A program made the position numbers and the translations under genes. The notes beneath the pieces were generated by a model that saw nothing but the letters and a program-made list of their open reading frames with translations, was not told the origin of the DNA and made no database searches. Below are positions 6,495 to 9,367 of a stretch of DNA of 9,367 bases, piece by piece; positions within the stretch are counted from its first letter, which is position 1; every line of letters begins with the position of its first letter. The stretch covers positions 1 to 9,367 of the forward strand of contig JABGOT010000057.1 in assembly GCA_018648985.1 (NCBI GenBank), read 5' to 3'. The stretch is from Candidatus Ruthturnera sp. GTDB lineage: Bacteria > Pseudomonadota > Gammaproteobacteria > PS1 > Pseudothioglobaceae.

Positions 6495-6571
6495 TGGTGG
6501 GCCTACTTGGACTTGAACCAAGGACCAATCGATTATGAGTCGATTGCTCTAACCAGCTGAGCTATAGGCCC
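6495..6571 (-). tRNA. tRNA-Ile (anticodon CAU, lysidine type, ileX-like)
   Basis: A 77-nt perfect cloverleaf on the minus strand with an encoded CCA. Acceptor GGGCCTA pairs with TAGGCCC, D stem GCTC with GAGC, anticodon stem ATCGA with TCGAT around loop CTCATAA, and T stem CTTGG with CCAAG around TTCAAGT. The anticodon CAT is at 6535-6537. Elongator Met and Ile2 both carry CAT. Ile2 is favoured because the anticodon arm and T arm (CGACTCATAATCG, then TTGGTC, GGTTCAAGTCCA) match the ileX type. C4-G69 and C5-G68 in the acceptor stem are also the pairs reported as recognised by TilS, which modifies C34 to lysidine so that the tRNA reads AUA. E. coli ileX also lies close to rpoD. The gene begins 9 nt after the rpoD stop. 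Confidence 0.9.
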
Positions 6572-6580
6572 GTAAAGGTT

Positions 6581-8392
6581 TTACTCTAGGAAGCTTTGCA
6601 ATTTGTGCGCACGAGACGGGTGTCTTAATTTACGCAATGCTTTTGCTTCGATTTGACGAATACGCTCACGAGTTACATCAAATTGACGACCCACTTCTTC
6701 AAGTGTGTGATCGGTATTCATATCAATACCAAAACGCATTTTTAGTACTTTTGCTTCACGAGGTGAAAGGTTAGACAGTAGATCGCCTGTTGTTTCTTTT
6801 AAGCTTTCTCTGGTTGTAATTTCCACTGGAGAAGACAAGTTAGTGTCTTCAATAAAGTCACCAATGTTTGAATCTTCATCATCACCTACCGGTGTTTCCA
6901 TTGATAAAGGCTCTTTGGCAATTTTTAAAATCTTAATGATTTTGTATTCTGGTAATTCCATCTCTACTGCCAATTCTTCAGGTGTGGCTTCACGGCCAAA
7001 CTTTTGTAGTAGTTGACGACGAACACGGTTGAGTTTGTTAATGGTTTCAATCATGTGTACTGGAATACGAATAGTACGCGCTTGGTCAGCAATTGAGCGA
7101 GTAATAGCCTGACGGATCCACCAAGTTGCATAAGTTGAAAACTTATAACCACGACGGTATTCAAACTTATCTACCGCTTTCATTAAGCCTACGTTGCCTT
7201 CTTGGATCAAGTCTAAGAACTGTAAGCCACGGTTAGCGTATTTTTTAGCAATGGAGATAACCAAGCGTAAGTTTGCCTCAATCATTTGAGATTTGGCTAT
7301 TTTAGCGCGACGATCACCACGACGATAGAGTTTGTTTAGTGCTTTTAGCTCTGGTATTGTGAGTTGCATCTCTTCTTCGTATTCAAGAAGATTTTTTTGT
7401 GCATAGTAAATTTCATCTTTAGTCGCTTTTAATGCATCAGCTAATTTCTTATCTAATTTAGCGCCTTTTAGCCAATCAAAATTGGTTTCATTATCAGTGA
7501 ATAATTTAAAGAATTGTTCTCTTTCCATGCCAGCATACAAACAAGCATTTAGAATAGATTTTTCTTGTTTTTTCATCATTGCAACGCGGTCACAAATAAC
7601 TTCCATCATGGTGCTAACCAGTTTTGGCGCAAGACGTAAATCAGATAATCCGAGTGATAATTGCTCACGAGCATCAACGGTTTTCTTATGACGGAAGCCA
7701 TGTTTTTCGTTAACAGCTTGGTAACCTTCAGAGCACTTTAAGATAGTCTCAAAACGGGTGTACACTTTTTCCTCATCTGGGCCAGTGTATTCCATTTCTT
7801 CCATGTCTTCATATTCTTCATCATCGTCAAACTCACCAGCATCAAAGGCGGCTTTTTTTGCAGCAAAATCTTCAGCATCGCCTTGGTAACCAATGATGAC
7901 ATCAGTCATCTTACATTTTCCTTCTTCAAGACGCGTATGTGCTTTGAAGAAGAAGCCGGTAATAGCAGGGTAGAGCGTAATAGCTTGCATAATCTCAAAT
8001 ACACCTGCTTCGATTTCTTTAGCAATACGAACCTCATCTGATTGCTCTAATAAATCAACCACACCCATTTCACGCATGTACATTCTAACTGGGTCTGTGG
8101 TTCTACCAAACTCTGAGTCAAGTGCTGCTAATGCTGCCACCGCCGCTTCTGCAGAAGTAGATTGCGCCTTAGCGCCTGATTCAACAACCAGCGTATCAGC
8201 ATCAGGAACGGTCTCAGAAACAACAATGTCTAATTCTTCTAGAATAGTAACAATGGGCTCAATCTGTTCTTGCGTGAGCAAGTCTTTTGGTAATAAATCG
8301 TTAAGCTCGGCATAGGTTAAGTAACCTTTGTCCTTGCCGACCATGATGAGTTTTTGTAGTGCTTGCTTGTGTTCTTTAGTTGTAGATTTCAT
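6581..8392 (-). CDS. rpoD: RNA polymerase primary sigma factor RpoD (sigma-70)
   Basis: 603 residues (E. coli 613), a complete housekeeping sigma. Region 1.1 is at about 8-60 and region 1.2 begins DPVRMYMREMG (100-110). A long non-conserved region, including an acidic stretch at 187-202, runs to about 340. Region 2 follows (LRLVISIAKKYANRGLQFLD at 375-394), with -10 recognition and melting at YATWWIRQAITR (421-432). Region 3 includes IRIPVHMIETINKL, and region 4.2 has the -35 helix VTRERIRQIEAKALRKLR (573-590). The intact region 1.1 and non-conserved region separate it from RpoS, RpoH and other group 2-3 sigmas. The start ATG lacks a clear Shine-Dalgarno. Upstream on the same strand is prs; downstream is tRNA-Ile2. 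rpsU and dnaG, its E. coli partners, are not adjacent here. Confidence 0.98.
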   Translation of the reverse strand: MKSTTKEHKQALQKLIMVGKDKGYLTYAELNDLLPKDLLTQEQIEPIVTILEELDIVVSETVPDADTLVVESGAKAQSTSAEAAVAALAALDSEFGRTTDPVRMYMREMGVVDLLEQSDEVRIAKEIEAGVFEIMQAITLYPAITGFFFKAHTRLEEGKCKMTDVIIGYQGDAEDFAAKKAAFDAGEFDDDEEYEDMEEMEYTGPDEEKVYTRFETILKCSEGYQAVNEKHGFRHKKTVDAREQLSLGLSDLRLAPKLVSTMMEVICDRVAMMKKQEKSILNACLYAGMEREQFFKLFTDNETNFDWLKGAKLDKKLADALKATKDEIYYAQKNLLEYEEEMQLTIPELKALNKLYRRGDRRAKIAKSQMIEANLRLVISIAKKYANRGLQFLDLIQEGNVGLMKAVDKFEYRRGYKFSTYATWWIRQAITRSIADQARTIRIPVHMIETINKLNRVRRQLLQKFGREATPEELAVEMELPEYKIIKILKIAKEPLSMETPVGDDEDSNIGDFIEDTNLSSPVEITTRESLKETTGDLLSNLSPREAKVLKMRFGIDMNTDHTLEEVGRQFDVTRERIRQIEAKALRKLRHPSRAHKLQSFLE

Positions 8393-8414
8393 AGGTTACA
8401 GTGTTTGTTTTTTA

Positions 8415-8464
8415 CCAGCCAAAGGCTGGATTATACCCAAAATTAACCCAAAATTATGGGTTAA
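8415..8464. promoter_or_regulatory. Putative rpoD promoter with operator-like repeats
   Basis: On the minus strand a perfect -10 TATAAT lies at 8430-8435, predicting transcription from about 8423 and a leader of about 30 nt before the rpoD ATG at 8392. No good -35 is present at normal spacing. Immediately downstream of the -10 is a perfect 6-bp-arm palindrome, CCAGCC-AAA-GGCTGG (8415-8429), covering the predicted start site. Immediately upstream, on the plus strand, is an exact 11-bp tandem duplication, ACCCAAAATTA at 8435-8445 and 8446-8456. This is followed by GGGTTAA (8458-8464), which pairs with TTAACCC (8443-8449) as a 7-bp inverted repeat. The sequence shows the repeats; calling them operators is inference. 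Confidence 0.45.
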
Positions 8465-8487
8465 AAATTAGAGCCTTGAAAGGGGCT
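8463..8487 (-). terminator. Weak candidate terminator after prs
   Basis: On the minus strand, AGCC-CCTTTCAA-GGCT (arms 8484-8487 and 8472-8475) is followed by CTAATTTTT. It lies 16 nt past the prs stop. The stem is only 4 bp, so read-through into rpoD is likely. The next inverted repeat (TTAACCC/GGGTTAA, 8443-8464) could contribute to the same job. Confidence 0.3.
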
Positions 8488-8503
8488 TTGTAAATGCTTG
8501 TTT

Positions 8504-9367
8504 TTACTGAGTATCAGTAAAGATGGTACTGATAGATTCTTCTTCACTAATGCGCTTAATTACTTCTGCCATTGTTGGTGCGATTGACAGTTGTCTAATC
8601 TTGTCGCAATTAGCTGCGTCTTTAGATAAAGGAATAGTATTGGTAGTGACCAGTTCATCAAGCTCAGAATTGTTGATATTGTCAATCGCATTGCCAGATA
8701 AAACAGCATGTGTTGCATAAGCAACGACATTTTTTGCGCCTTTTTCTTTTAAGATGTTAGCTGCTTGGCACAGTGTACCAGCCGTATCAACCATATCATC
8801 AATGATGATACAAGTACGACCTTCAACATCACCAATCACGTTCATGACTTTCACCATGTTTGGTGCAGGGCGACGTTTATCAATAATGGCAAGGTCTGCA
8901 TCGTTAATGCGTTTTGCTGCAGCACGTGCACGTACCACACCACCTACATCGGGAGACACAACCACAACATCATCATAACCCTTAGACAAAATATCACCAA
9001 TCAAGACTGGTTGTGCGTAAATATTGTCAATCGGAATATTGAAAAATCCTTGAATTTGGTCTGCGTGTAAATCAACCGTTAAGATGCGATCAACCCCAGA
9101 AGCTTCCACCATTTTGGCGGCTAATTTTGCGGTGATTGGTACACGGGTTAAACGAGAACGACGATCTTGTCGTGAGTAACCAAAGTAAGGCACAACCGCT
9201 GTAATACGAGCCGCTGACGAGCGTTTAAGCGCATCAACAATAACTAAAAGCTCCATCAATGTTTCGGCCGGTGAAGGCCCACAAGTCGGTTGAATAATAA
9301 ACACATCACAACCACGTACATTTTCCAAGATCTCAACTTGTGACTCGCCATCACTAAATTTCCCAAC
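8504..9367 (-). CDS. prs: Ribose-phosphate pyrophosphokinase (5' end beyond window)
   Basis: 287 codons are visible; about the first 30 residues lie beyond the right edge, given a usual length of about 315. The frame is open to the edge, beginning VGKFSDGESQVEILENVRG, which aligns with the start of the family's conserved part. It makes PRPP from ribose 5-phosphate and ATP for purine, pyrimidine, His, Trp and NAD synthesis. Motifs include PYFGYSRQDRR, VDLHADQIQGFF with the metal-binding His, VVSPDVGGVVRARA, and the PRPP-binding loop IIIDDMVDTAGTLCQA (about 8762-8812). The C-terminus is intact (EEESISTIF). A TTG at 9328 is internal and not the real start. rpoD follows on the same strand after 111 bp. 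Confidence 0.96.
   Translation of the reverse strand, partial: VGKFSDGESQVEILENVRGCDVFIIQPTCGPSPAETLMELLVIVDALKRSSAARITAVVPYFGYSRQDRRSRLTRVPITAKLAAKMVEASGVDRILTVDLHADQIQGFFNIPIDNIYAQPVLIGDILSKGYDDVVVVSPDVGGVVRARAAAKRINDADLAIIDKRRPAPNMVKVMNVIGDVEGRTCIIIDDMVDTAGTLCQAANILKEKGAKNVVAYATHAVLSGNAIDNINNSELDELVTTNTIPLSKDAANCDKIRQLSIAPTMAEVIKRISEEESISTIFTDTQ

Noticed and set aside
6215..6521. Short minus-strand protein frames in the tRNA-cysQ spacer
   Set aside because: They overlap the tRNA or cysQ start, lack ribosome sites, and their similar segments are just translations of the DNA repeats.
6495..6571. Elongator tRNA-Met
   Set aside because: Same CAT anticodon, but the anticodon and T arms, the C4-G69/C5-G68 pairs and the rpoD neighbourhood fit tRNA-Ile2 better.
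8754..9070. Plus-strand frames inside prs, and similar ones inside rpoD (7482-7691, 8076-8315)
   Set aside because: They are antisense to strongly conserved genes, with no family features or ribosome sites.

Overview
This window looks like ordinary chromosome from a low-GC gammaproteobacterium (about 40% GC by eye). The gene set, the tRNA-Ile(CAU) next to rpoD and the protein motifs all fit that class. A sulfur-oxidiser or symbiont lineage of the SUP05/Thioglobus type is possible, but that is only an impression. No transposase, integrase, CRISPR array, toxin-antitoxin pair or phage gene is visible.

Layout. Positions 1-607 (minus) hold the start of an exported metallo-beta-lactamase-fold hydrolase that runs off the left edge. 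A 58-bp divergent promoter region separates it from a tightly packed plus-strand operon at 666-5486: nudE, aat, a 44-residue LptM-like lipoprotein gene, lysA, yhbY, lpxB and nadC. Junctions in the operon are overlaps of 1-8 nt or gaps of 6-36 nt, so it is probably one transcription unit. cysQ (minus, 5472-6230) converges on nadC with a 15-bp overlap. From 6231 to 6494 there is no convincing gene; this stretch carries a degenerate repeat family, including a large inverted repeat. Then come, all on the minus strand, tRNA-Ile2(CAU) at 6495-6571, rpoD at 6581-8392 and the 3' part of prs from 8504 to the right edge. The 111-bp prs-rpoD gap holds an operator-like cluster of repeats beside a consensus -10 box.

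How the genes work together. The plus-strand operon mixes housekeeping functions: nucleotide-sugar or NADH clean-up (NudE), N-end-rule tagging (Aat), outer-membrane biogenesis (LpxB, and possibly the LptM-like lipoprotein), lysine synthesis (LysA), 50S ribosome assembly (YhbY) and NAD synthesis (NadC). The minus-strand block covers PRPP supply (Prs), the primary sigma factor (RpoD), an AUA-decoding tRNA and PAP phosphatase (CysQ). Prs makes PRPP, which NadC consumes; this is a metabolic link, not evidence of shared regulation.

I did not find an exotic new system. The best second-look items are non-coding: the repeat and inverted-repeat element at 6247-6485, the repeats at the presumed rpoD promoter, and the likely leaderless start of nudE. 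The unlisted 44-codon lipoprotein gene, which lacks the usual LptM tail, is also worth checking.
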